NCBI GenBank assembly: GCA_905235755.1
Contig: CAJONA010000113.1
Span: forward strand, 1-5,546
Length of the DNA: 5,546 nucleotides
Origin: an uncultured Clostridia bacterium
GTDB taxonomy: Bacteria > Bacillota > Clostridia > Oscillospirales > CAG-272
Reading direction: 5' to 3'
Positions within the stretch are counted from its first letter, which is position 1; each line of letters begins with the position of its first letter. The translations under genes were made by a program, and so were the position numbers. The notes below the pieces were generated by a model, which was given only the letters and a program-made list of their open reading frames with translations, searched no databases and had not been told where the DNA came from. Below, one piece after another: positions 1 to 5,546 of this stretch.

Positions 1-1652
1 ATGCGCGAAACGGAGAATTTCTCCATAAATTCCGACATATCGAGCCTTATCAGCGCGTCGGGCGTTTGGAACATGTCGTTTGCAAGAACTTTCACAAGCT
101 CCGTTTTGCCGACGCCCGTCGGGCCGGCGAAGATGAATGACGCGGGCTTGCGCTTGTATGACACTCCCGCGCGGTTGCGCTTGATAGCGCGGACGACGGC
201 GTCAACCGCTTCGTCCTGCCCTTTCACGCGCTCTTTCAGCCTGTCGGCAAGTCCTGCCAAACGCTCGTATTCGTTTGCGTTTATCGCGCCGGCCGGGATA
301 CCCGTCCATATTTCGATCACGTGCGCGAGCGCGTCGGACGTCAATTCGACCGTCGCAAGCTCGTCTTTGAGTTTTGCGTATTCCTCTTCGTTTTTGAGTT
401 GGCTCGATCTCAGCTCCGCTATTTTTTCGTAGCGCTCCTGACGCGCAGCTTCGTCGGCGTCGGGCGAAAGTTCGCTTTCTTCAAGTGACGCCGCCTGCTT
501 TTTGAGGCTTTCAAGCGTGCGTTCCGCCGCCTCGACTCGCTCGATGACCGGGCTGTTCATCGCAACGTACGCCGCCGCCTCGTCGAGAAGGTCGATCGCT
601 TTGTCCGGCAGATATCTGTCTGTTATATACCGTTCGGAAAGCTCGACCGTGCGGTCGATTATCGCGGGGGAAATGTGAATTTTATGATATTCCTCGTAAT
701 ACTTTTTTATTCCGCCGAGTATCTTTTTCGTCTCGTCTATCGACGGCTCCTCGATCACTATCGGCTGAAAGCGCCTTTCAAGCGCCGAATCCTTTTCGAT
801 ATATTTGCGGTATTCGTTCAGCGTCGTCGCGCCTATAAGCTGTATCTCGCCGCGCGAGAGCGCCGGCTTTAAAATATTCGCCGCGTTCATACTTCCCTCG
901 GCGTCGCCGACGCCGACTATCGAATGCACCTCGTCGATGACGAGTATTATATTTCCAAGCGCTTTGACTTCGTCGATGAGCCCTTTCATGCGGCTCTCGA
1001 ACTGTCCGCGGAACTGCGTTCCCGCGACGAGAGATGTGAGGTCGACGAGTTGCACCTCTTTGTCGCGAAGCTTGTAAGGCACCTCTCCCGCCGCTATCTT
1101 CTGAGCCAGCGCCTCGGCTATCGCCGTCTTGCCGACGCCGGGCTCGCCGATGAGACACGGGTTGTTTTTTTGACGGCGCGTCAGTATCTGCATCATTCTC
1201 GCGACTTCGCGTTCGCGCCCGACGATGGAATCGAGTTTTCCTTCGCGTGCCGCGGCGGTCAAGTCGCGGCAGTACATCGATATGAACTTGCGCCCGTTCT
1301 TCTTCTCTTTTTTCGATTGCGCGTCGCCGTTTTTGTCTTTATTCTTATTTCCCGGCGCGCCGAAAGGAAGCCCTCCGAACAGCTTGCCGAAATCGACGGC
1401 AGGCGTTCTCGTGTCGGGTTCGTCATCATCCGAGCTGTCATTGTCCATAGATATGAGCCCTGTCATTTCATTATCCATATTTTCAAGGTCGTCGTCGGAT
1501 ATCCCCATTTTTTCGATGATATCCTTGACCTGAGGTATGCCGAGTTCTTTTGCGCATACAAGGCAAAGCCCCTCGTTTTTCGCTTCGTTATTTTCGAGCT
1601 TGGTGACAAATACTACCGCCATGCGTTTGCGGCATCTTGAACATAATTGCAT
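1..1652 (-). CDS. clpE: ClpE-type AAA+ protein unfoldase, 3' end beyond window
   Basis: This is the ATP-dependent unfoldase subunit of a Clp protease; by family knowledge it forms cytosolic hexamers that thread substrates into ClpP. The window shows 550 residues of a family near 700. The N-terminus is a Cys4 zinc finger (C4, C7, C30, C33) and replaces the Clp_N repeats of ClpC, which is why I call it ClpE-like. Residues 67-118 form an acidic then Lys-rich linker. The first AAA domain has Walker A GEPGVGKT (169-176), pore loop GTQFRG (211-216), Walker B ILVIDE (236-241) and arginines 293-294. A short helical middle region (about 371-436) contains a UVR-like stretch near 405-424. The second AAA domain starts with Walker A GPTGVGKT (510-517); its Walker B and any ClpP-binding loop lie outside. 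The ATG at 1652 has AGGA 7 nt upstream; an ATG at 1660 is out of frame. It sits 59 nt after the CvpA gene and probably shares its promoter. ClpC is the alternative name. Confidence 0.93.
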   Translation of the reverse strand, partial: MQLCSRCRKRMAVVFVTKLENNEAKNEGLCLVCAKELGIPQVKDIIEKMGISDDDLENMDNEMTGLISMDNDSSDDDEPDTRTPAVDFGKLFGGLPFGAPGNKNKDKNGDAQSKKEKKNGRKFISMYCRDLTAAAREGKLDSIVGREREVARMMQILTRRQKNNPCLIGEPGVGKTAIAEALAQKIAAGEVPYKLRDKEVQLVDLTSLVAGTQFRGQFESRMKGLIDEVKALGNIILVIDEVHSIVGVGDAEGSMNAANILKPALSRGEIQLIGATTLNEYRKYIEKDSALERRFQPIVIEEPSIDETKKILGGIKKYYEEYHKIHISPAIIDRTVELSERYITDRYLPDKAIDLLDEAAAYVAMNSPVIERVEAAERTLESLKKQAASLEESELSPDADEAARQERYEKIAELRSSQLKNEEEYAKLKDELATVELTSDALAHVIEIWTGIPAGAINANEYERLAGLADRLKERVKGQDEAVDAVVRAIKRNRAGVSYKRKPASFIFAGPTGVGKTELVKVLANDMFQTPDALIRLDMSEFMEKFSVSR

Positions 1653-1659
1653 AAAATCA

Positions 1660-1663
1660 TCCT
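1660..1663 (-). promoter_or_regulatory. Ribosome binding site of the clpE-type gene
   Basis: AGGA lies 7 nt before the ATG at 1652. It decides between that ATG, which is in frame with the zinc-finger domain, and a nearby ATG at 1660 that is out of frame and overlaps this site. Confidence 0.7.
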
Positions 1664-1684
1664 GTCTGCGACTTGGTATTTCCG

Positions 1685-1709
1685 TTCGCGCTCCGTCGCA
1701 AAGCGCTAA
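1685..1709 (-). repeat. CIRCE-like imperfect inverted repeat before clpE-type gene
   Basis: On the minus strand the arms TTAGCGCTT and GAGCGCGAA flank 7 nt. Each arm matches 7 of 9 positions of the HrcA operator CIRCE (TTAGCACTC-N9-GAGTGCTAA), but the spacer is 7 rather than 9 nt. The core (1688-1706) can also fold as a GC-rich hairpin with two G-U pairs and a 3-nt loop. No U-run follows, so it is not a standard terminator. It lies in the 59-nt gap between the CvpA and clpE-type genes. A regulatory role is inference only. Confidence 0.3.
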
Positions 1710-1711
1710 AA

Positions 1712-2395
1712 TCAACTTATTCCTATCGAGCTTATTATGTTTACAACATACATTATGAGCGCGACAGGGCTGTATTTCATAAAGAATTGTACTACTGCCG
1801 TTTGCCCCATTTCGGCGGTGAACGTTTCCGGCCATTTTTCAACGAGCCACGGGAGGACGGTATTGACTGTCAGATTTGACAAAAGCCACGTTATCGTCAT
1901 TCCGCATACAAAACCGAATATAACGCCCGCCGTTTTGTTCACGACTTTTATAACGGGCAGATTTGCGAATTTATCTATCAAAAACAGCACGAGTTTCAGT
2001 ACGAGAACCGTAACGACAAACAGCGCTAAGAACGCCGCGACCTTCGCTATTATATCGGCGAGATAGTTTTTCATTATAGCATTTACCGTTTCGTCGTCGT
2101 TTACTTCACCGGAAAAGATCCCCGCAGAAACGTATGAAACGATTTTGCCGACTTTCTCAAAAAATCCCGTGCCTTGCGGTATGTCCGGCATATCGACGTC
2201 CGTCTGCATATTCGCCAAAAACGGAATTTTCAAAAACAGCCGAGATACGGAGACGTAATACCTGTTGGCAACGATATAAGCGACTATATATTGCACAAAT
2301 TTTGATATCGAGCGCACAAAACCGCGCGACATACCGACGATGACGCTTATTACAAGTATCAATATTAAGATCAAACTGAATATAAATACAGGCAC
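1712..2395 (-). CDS. CvpA-family integral membrane protein
   Basis: This is a 227-residue hydrophobic protein with the CvpA/YwqJ-like layout. It has an N-terminal membrane segment (about 3-20), then a GMSRGFVRSISKF motif (21-33) like the family's RGF-R signature, leading into a second segment (about 30-46). A polar, probably extracytoplasmic stretch spans about 62-110. Further membrane helices lie at about 113-140 and 155-180, and a hydrophobic C-terminus at about 207-226. The VNKTAGVIFGFVCG stretch (152-165) matches the usual start of the last conserved CvpA helix. E. coli CvpA is known for colicin V production, but the biochemical role of Firmicute homologues is unclear. The start is GTG with GGAGG 7 nt upstream; the frame meets a stop at 2417-2419 with no ATG between, and the next Met (residue 22) would remove the first helix. 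It is the first gene after a strong promoter. Confidence 0.85.
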   Translation of the reverse strand: MPVFIFSLILILILVISVIVGMSRGFVRSISKFVQYIVAYIVANRYYVSVSRLFLKIPFLANMQTDVDMPDIPQGTGFFEKVGKIVSYVSAGIFSGEVNDDETVNAIMKNYLADIIAKVAAFLALFVVTVLVLKLVLFLIDKFANLPVIKVVNKTAGVIFGFVCGMTITWLLSNLTVNTVLPWLVEKWPETFTAEMGQTAVVQFFMKYSPVALIMYVVNIISSIGIS

Positions 2396-2401
2396 TGCGA
2401 T

Positions 2402-2407
2402 CCCTCC
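2402..2407 (-). promoter_or_regulatory. Strong ribosome binding site selecting a GTG start
   Basis: GGAGGG ends just upstream of the GTG at 2395, with 7 nt between GGAGG and the start codon. It supports the GTG as the real start of the CvpA-family gene. It also lies almost at the predicted 5' end of the transcript. Confidence 0.85.
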
Positions 2408-2415
2408 ATAAATAC

Positions 2416-2443
2416 ATTATATATCATTTTACCCGATAGTCAA
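2416..2443 (-). promoter_or_regulatory. Near-consensus sigma-A promoter for the CvpA/clpE-type unit
   Basis: On the minus strand the -35 box TTGACT (2443-2438, 5 of 6 consensus) and the -10 box TATAAT (2421-2416, 6 of 6) are separated by 16 nt. A run of A/T upstream (about 2450-2475) could act as an UP element. The predicted transcription start is near 2409, leaving a leader of only about 14 nt that contains little more than the ribosome binding site. It separates the ecf-truA unit from the CvpA/clpE-type unit. Confidence 0.8.
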
Positions 2444-2463
2444 TACGCCATAAATTTAATTTT

Positions 2464-2498
2464 AAAAAAAGTAACAATCAGTTTAAAATTACCTTTTT
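2464..2498 (-). terminator. Weak AT-rich intrinsic terminator after truA
   Basis: On the minus strand an 11-nt arm (2498-2488, AAAAAGGTAAT) can pair with GTTACTTTTTT (2475-2465) around a 12-nt loop, with nine Watson-Crick pairs and two G-U pairs. A run of seven T ends at 2464. The first arm lies inside the last codons of truA. The stem is poor in GC, so strength is doubtful. An alternative 9-bp AT-only stem (AATTTTAAA with TTTAAAATT) uses the same region. Its position just before a strong promoter supports a transcript boundary. Confidence 0.45.
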
Positions 2499-3224
2499 CA
2501 GATACAGCCCGTACGGCGGAGCGGTGCGCCCCGCGAGCGAGCGGTCGCATGCGCCGATGATGCGCGCCACGTTGCCTGCGTCGGTCTTTCCCTCGCCGAC
2601 ATCGACGAGCGTGCCGACGATTATCCTGACCATATTATATAAAAACCCGTCGGCGCGGATATTGATCTTCACAAGATCGCCATCGCGCGAAACGCGGCAC
2701 ATACTGACGGTACGCACGGTGTCTTTGACAGAGCTTCCGCTCGCCATAAACGACGAAAAATCATGCCTGCCGACGATGTTTTCGGCGGCGATATCCATTT
2801 TTTTCTCATCGAGTTTTAGCGGTATGTGCCACGCGCGCCCCGCATAAAACGGAGACGGCGTAGGCGAATTCAAAATGAGATATTCGTATTCCTTTTCCGC
2901 TACGTGGCGGCGCACCGAATATCCGTCGGGAACGACCGCCGCGCTGTGAACGACGATATCTCCGTCAAGCTTCGCGCCGAAAGCGCGCGGAAGTCTTTCG
3001 GGCGGGATAACGGTATCGGACACTACTTCGAGCGTTGCCGCGTATTCGAGAGCATGAACGCCGCTGTCGGTGCGGCTGCACCCCGTGACCTTGCACTCCG
3101 TGCCGAACAGTTCGCGCGCGGCACGGCAGAGTTCGCCCTGCACTGTTCGCGCGTCGCTTCCCTTTTGCACCTGAAATCCCGCAAAGCCGCTGCCGAGATA
3201 CGACAAATAAATAAGATATTTCAT
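2478..3224 (-). CDS. truA: tRNA pseudouridine(38-40) synthase TruA
   Basis: TruA isomerises uridines 38, 39 and 40 in the anticodon arm of many tRNAs to pseudouridine, in the cytoplasm and without a cofactor. The protein is 248 residues, normal for the family. The N-terminal segment GFAGFQVQ (13-20) corresponds to the family's FHGWQ region. The catalytic motif GCSRTDSGVHA (48-58) holds the nucleophile Asp53. KEYEYLI (111-117) carries the conserved active-site tyrosine, GFLYNMVR (193-200) is the core motif of the second domain, and TAPPYGLYL (234-242) is the C-terminal family signature. The ATG at 3224 follows AGGTG, which overlaps the ecfT stop codon; the gap to ecfT is 7 nt, so translation is likely coupled. 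truA directly after ecfA1-ecfA2-ecfT is a common Firmicute arrangement, although the genes have no known functional link. Confidence 0.96.
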   Translation of the reverse strand: MKYLIYLSYLGSGFAGFQVQKGSDARTVQGELCRAARELFGTECKVTGCSRTDSGVHALEYAATLEVVSDTVIPPERLPRAFGAKLDGDIVVHSAAVVPDGYSVRRHVAEKEYEYLILNSPTPSPFYAGRAWHIPLKLDEKKMDIAAENIVGRHDFSSFMASGSSVKDTVRTVSMCRVSRDGDLVKINIRADGFLYNMVRIIVGTLVDVGEGKTDAGNVARIIGACDRSLAGRTAPPYGLYLKKVILN

Positions 3225-3231
3225 ATTTCAC

Positions 3232-4053
3232 CTACAAAGCGTATATAGGATAGTATATGCCGACAAGCACCACGCCCGCAATGAATATTCCCATCACAGC
3301 CAATGAAGCAAAATCCAAAAAATGAAGATGAAGTTTCGTCATTCTCGTGCGCCCGCTGCCGCCGCGGTAGCAACGGCACTCCATTGCGACAGCAAGCTCG
3401 TCGGCGCGGCGGAACGCGGAGATGAAAAGCGGTATAAGCACGGGGATCAACGCCTTCACGCGCTCCGTCAGCTTTCCGGTCGAAAAGTCGGCGCCGCGCG
3501 CCTTTTGCGCACTCATTATTTTGTCGGTCTCCTCTATGAGCGTCGGGATGAAGCGGAGCGCTATCGTCATCATCATCGCAAATTCGTGCACCGGTATTTT
3601 TATATATTTGAGCGGCGAAAGCAGGCGCTCGATCGCGTCTGTGAGCGCTATCGGCGACGTAGTATATGTCAATATCACCGACGTGCCTATCAGCAATGCG
3701 GATATCCTTATAGCCATAAACACGGCGGTCATTATGCCCTCGAAATATATCTGTATGAAACGCCACTCAAATATAAGGTTTTCACCTTTTGTAAAAAATA
3801 TGTTTATTATCGATGTGAATATTATTATGAACAACAGCGGTTTCATTCCGCGCAGAATGACCTTGAATTTGATCCCCGATATTATCACGATCGCCGCCGT
3901 GAACAATATCAGCAGAATGTATGCCGACAGCGTTTTCGCCAAAAATACCGCCACGATGTACGCGATAGATATGATTATCTTCACGCGCGGATCCATGATA
4001 TGAAGCGCCGATTTTCCGGGGAAAAACTGCCCGAGAGTGATATCTTTAAGCAT
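3232..4053 (-). CDS. ecfT: ECF transporter transmembrane component EcfT
   Basis: EcfT is the membrane scaffold of an energy-coupling factor importer. It transmits ATP hydrolysis by EcfA1/EcfA2 to a substrate-binding S component. The 273-residue protein has hydrophobic segments at about 25-40, 43-60, 70-88, 105-130, 155-172 and 245-268. The two coupling-helix motifs that dock into the ATPases are visible: ARG at 185-187 (in AQKARGADF) and CRC at 226-228 (in AMECRCYRGG). The second is usually A-R-G or A-R-C, so the first residue is atypical, but the central Arg227 is kept. The region from RFIPTLIEE (167) through FRRADELAVAME (214-225) is typical of the family. The ATG at 4053 overlaps the end of ecfA2 by 8 nt and has an excellent ribosome binding site within ecfA2. 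I considered a cobalt-specific CbiQ, but the context with paired EcfA genes and truA favours the shared group II module. Confidence 0.95.
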   Translation of the reverse strand: MLKDITLGQFFPGKSALHIMDPRVKIIISIAYIVAVFLAKTLSAYILLILFTAAIVIISGIKFKVILRGMKPLLFIIIFTSIINIFFTKGENLIFEWRFIQIYFEGIMTAVFMAIRISALLIGTSVILTYTTSPIALTDAIERLLSPLKYIKIPVHEFAMMMTIALRFIPTLIEETDKIMSAQKARGADFSTGKLTERVKALIPVLIPLFISAFRRADELAVAMECRCYRGGSGRTRMTKLHLHFLDFASLAVMGIFIAGVVLVGIYYPIYAL

Positions 4054-4573
4054 TTACATCACCTCCGAGCGCACGAAGTATCTCCGCCTTTGCGTCGTCG
4101 ACTGTATAAACGGACGTGCTGACGTCGCATCCCATTTCGCGCAGGCGCTTCATCAGCTTCGTCACCTGAGGCACGCCGAGCCCTATCGACTCTATGCGCG
4201 CGGGATCCGAGAATATCTCACCCGGTGTGCCGTAAAGATACGGCTTGCCGTCGTTCATAACGAGCAGCTTGTCGCAATAGCGCGCCATGTCCTCCATCGA
4301 GTGACTTATCATTATGACTGTCGAGTCCGTCTCCGCCCTGTACTTTGATATGCGCGTCAGTATCTCGTCCCTGCTGCGCGGATCGAGCCCCGCCGCAGGC
4401 TCATCGAGAATGAGCACGTCGGGACGCATGGCGATAACGCCCGCTATCGCAACGCGGCGCTTTTCGCCGCCCGACAGCTCGAACGGCGAGCGATCGAGCA
4501 TATCGGGTGAAATGCCGACGAACTCCGCCGCCTTCGCGACGCAATCTTCTATCTCTTTTTCGTCGAGCTTCAT
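4046..4573 (-). CDS. C-terminal fragment of EcfA2 (signature, Walker B, H-loop)
   Basis: As literally read, this is a 175-residue ORF from an ATG at 4573, the internal Met of the conserved FGPKNM stretch. It holds LSGGEKRR (33-40), VLILDEP (53-59), GLDP (62-65) and His91, but no Walker A. The start has no recognisable ribosome binding site; it overlaps the stop of the upstream fragment as ATGA, so re-initiation is conceivable. I treat it as the second part of ecfA2. Confidence 0.6.
   Translation of the reverse strand: MKLDEKEIEDCVAKAAEFVGISPDMLDRSPFELSGGEKRRVAIAGVIAMRPDVLILDEPAAGLDPRSRDEILTRISKYRAETDSTVIMISHSMEDMARYCDKLLVMNDGKPYLYGTPGEIFSDPARIESIGLGVPQVTKLMKRLREMGCDVSTSVYTVDDAKAEILRALGGDVNA
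4058..4066 (-). promoter_or_regulatory. Ribosome binding site of ecfT inside ecfA2
   Basis: GGAGGTGAT, fully complementary to the 16S rRNA tail, is read as Gly-Gly-Asp near the C-terminus of EcfA2. It sits 7 nt (from GGAGGT) before the ecfT ATG at 4053. It allows ecfT to be translated independently of ecfA2, which matters because ecfA2 carries a frameshift. Confidence 0.85.
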
Positions 4574-4908
4574 ATTTTTCGGACGAAAGATATATCGGCG
4601 CGCACCGTTTCCTCAAAAAGCTGGTACTCGGGGTATTGGAACACGAGCCCGACCTTAAAGCGGACTTCTCTTATCTTCTTCGGCTCGTCCCATATATTTT
4701 TGCCCATGACGAAAACATCGCCGTCCGTCGGGCGTAAAAGACCGTTTAACATCTGCGCGACCGTGCTTTTTCCGCTTCCCGTATGACCTATCACACCTAT
4801 TACAGCACCGCGCTCGAAATCAAACGTCATATCCGACACCGCCGTCTTTTCAAACGGTGTGTCCTTGCTGTATACAAACGTTACATTGCGTAATTCAATT
4901 GCCGCCAT
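4570..4908 (-). CDS. N-terminal fragment of EcfA2 (Walker A and Q-loop)
   Basis: As literally read, this is a 112-residue product from the ATG at 4908. It carries Walker A (41-49) and the Q-loop (Gln91), then ends four residues after Phe108 in the wrong frame (VRKI, stop TGA). Alone it lacks the signature motif, Walker B and switch histidine, so it could not hydrolyse ATP. It is best treated as part of the frameshifted ecfA2 rather than a separate gene. Confidence 0.6.
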   Translation of the reverse strand: MAAIELRNVTFVYSKDTPFEKTAVSDMTFDFERGAVIGVIGHTGSGKSTVAQMLNGLLRPTDGDVFVMGKNIWDEPKKIREVRFKVGLVFQYPEYQLFEETVRADISFVRKI

Positions 4909-5546
4909 TATTTGTTCCTTTTTATCAGTTTTGCTATTGCCAATGCTCCCTCTTCGACGTCGATTATGTCGCGCGGAACGTCATATCCCTCGGAGTTCAA
5001 GCTTTGCATCAGTTCCGTTATCTGCGGAGTGTCGATTCCCGCGCCGTGAAGCGTCGCCGTCTTTGAAAAGACCTGCCGCGGCGTTCCGTCGAGGACTATG
5101 CGCCCGCCGTCGACGACAAGGACTCTGTCCGCCTCGGTCGCTTCTTCCATATAATGAGTTATGAGCATGACCGTCTTTTTATCCTCGCGGTTGAGCTTTT
5201 TTATCGTCTTCATGACCTCGCTCCGCCCGATAGGATCGAGCATAGCCGTCGATTCGTCGAAGATGATAACGTCGGGCGACAGGGCGAGAATACCCGCTAT
5301 CGCGATGCGCTGTTTCTGCCCGCCCGAAAGCTGATGCGGGCTGTGGCGCGCGAAATCCCTCATTCCGACTGTGTCGAGCGCCTCGTCGACGCGGCGGCGT
5401 ATCTCGCTCGGCTCGACGCCGAGATTTTCAGGTCCGAACGCGATGTCCTCTTCGACTATCGTGGCGATAAGCTGGTTGTCGGGGTTTTGAAACACCATGC
5501 CGACGCGGCGGCGTATGTCGTACACATCGTCCTCGCTCGGCTCGGC
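4908..5546 (-). CDS. ecfA1: ECF transporter ATPase EcfA1, 5' end beyond window
   Basis: This is the first ATP-binding subunit of the ECF importer, pairing with EcfA2 and docking on EcfT at the inner face of the membrane. The frame is open to the window edge, giving 212 visible residues of roughly 280; Walker A and the true start lie outside. The GTG at 5525 is an internal Val of the family's D-V-Y-D-I-R-R-R stretch, not a start. In visible numbering: Q-loop FQNPDNQLIATIVEEDIAFGPENL (19-42, conserved family segment; key residue Gln20), signature LSGGQKQR (73-80), Walker B VIIFDE (93-98) followed by STAMLDP, and switch histidine His131 in LITHYMEEA. The C-terminus has TPQITELM (173-180), paralogous to the same segment in EcfA2. 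DESTAMLDP is typical of EcfA1 and distinguishes it from EcfA2, which has DEPAAGLDP. The stop codon shares one base with the ecfA2 start. Confidence 0.95.
   Translation of the reverse strand, partial: AEPSEDDVYDIRRRVGMVFQNPDNQLIATIVEEDIAFGPENLGVEPSEIRRRVDEALDTVGMRDFARHSPHQLSGGQKQRIAIAGILALSPDVIIFDESTAMLDPIGRSEVMKTIKKLNREDKKTVMLITHYMEEATEADRVLVVDGGRIVLDGTPRQVFSKTATLHGAGIDTPQITELMQSLNSEGYDVPRDIIDVEEGALAIAKLIKRNK

Larger units (their letters stand above)
4046..4908 (-). pseudogene. ecfA2: ecfA2, ECF transporter ATPase, split by a 1-base deletion
   Basis: This is the second ATP-binding subunit of the ECF importer, which works as an EcfA1-EcfA2 heterodimer under EcfT. As sequenced, the reading frame breaks near 4584. 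The strand reads TTC GTC CGA, where the family (and neighbouring ecfA1) has Phe-Gly-Pro; one extra G would give TTC GGT CCG and restore FGPKNM. The span is 863 nt, exactly one short of 288 codons, so the repaired protein has 287 residues, normal for EcfA2. Repaired order: Walker A GHTGSGKST (41-49), Q-loop FQYPEYQLFEETV (90-102), signature LSGGEKRR (145-152), Walker B VLILDEP (165-171), D-loop GLDP (174-177), switch His203, and a C-terminal PQVTKLM segment shared with EcfA1. No other damage is visible, which favours a sequencing or assembly error or a very recent mutation. The gene overlaps the ecfA1 stop by 1 nt (TAATG), with AAGGA 7 nt upstream. Confidence 0.85.

Noticed and set aside
924..1640. 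A 238-codon plus-strand ORF opposite the clpE-type gene, and several shorter ones there
   Set aside because: It is the antisense of a clearly conserved AAA+ gene, has no ribosome binding site that I could see, and reads as low-complexity basic/aromatic sequence with no family resemblance.
1688..1706. GC-rich hairpin after the CvpA gene as an intrinsic terminator
   Set aside because: No T-run follows the stem on the minus strand, and two of its pairs are G-U.
2157..2417. An 86-codon minus-strand ORF starting within the -10 region
   Set aside because: It overlaps the CvpA gene in another frame, its ATG abuts the -10 box upstream of the likely transcript start, and it has no recognisable family.
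3322..4122. A 266-codon plus-strand ORF opposite ecfT
   Set aside because: The ORF is antisense to a well-supported ecfT, very rich in Arg/His/Tyr, and runs across the ecfT-ecfA2 junction. It is a product of codon bias on the real strand.
4573..4590. Programmed -1 frameshifting on the A-run in CGAAAAAT of ecfA2
   Set aside because: The run has only five A and is not a canonical slippery heptamer in the zero frame. Slippage there would give VRKN instead of the conserved GPKN, whereas one inserted G restores the motif exactly.
5523..5525. GTG at 5525 as the start of ecfA1
   Set aside because: The frame stays open to the window edge, and the upstream residues fit the internal EcfA sequence. 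Starting here would omit Walker A.
1..5546. CRISPR arrays, tRNA/rRNA genes, insertion sequences, riboswitch-like leaders
   Set aside because: I saw no repeat-spacer pattern, transposase, terminal inverted repeats or tRNA-like folds. The only gaps between genes are 59, 82 and 7 nt, too short for most such elements.

Overview
The window reads as ordinary housekeeping DNA from a Gram-positive Firmicute, most likely an uncultured or gut-type clostridial lineage. I base this on four things: the gene order ecfA1-ecfA2-ecfT-truA, a ClpE-type unfoldase with an N-terminal Cys4 zinc finger, strong GGAGG-type ribosome binding sites, and family details such as the EcfT coupling motifs. Base composition looks roughly balanced by eye, with AT-rich intergenic DNA. 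Every gene I can support lies on the minus strand, so transcription runs from high to low coordinates.

Upstream unit (5546 down to 2478): the 3' part of ecfA1, then ecfA2, ecfT and truA, packed with a 1-nt overlap, an 8-nt overlap and a 7-nt gap. EcfA1, EcfA2 and EcfT form the shared energising module of a group II ECF vitamin/micronutrient importer. The substrate-binding S component is not in this window. TruA makes pseudouridine in the tRNA anticodon arm. The unit ends at an AT-rich, low-GC terminator-like hairpin. The ribosomal genes rplM-rpsI, which often follow truA in Firmicutes, are absent here.

Downstream unit (about 2443 down to 1): a near-consensus sigma-A promoter immediately follows that hairpin. 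It drives a GTG-started CvpA-family membrane protein and then, after 59 nt with no recognisable promoter, a ClpE-type AAA+ protein unfoldase that runs off the window after 550 residues.

The most notable point is a one-base lesion in ecfA2. A missing G in the conserved FGPKN motif splits the gene into two ORFs that overlap as ATGA. Restoring the base gives a normal 287-residue EcfA2 with every ABC motif. This could be a sequencing or assembly error, a real mutation, or (less likely) a recoded gene. A second, weaker observation is a CIRCE-like inverted repeat with the wrong spacer length in front of the clpE-type gene. I found no RNA genes, mobile elements, CRISPR arrays or convincing undescribed system. 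There is no stretch longer than 300 bases without a gene.
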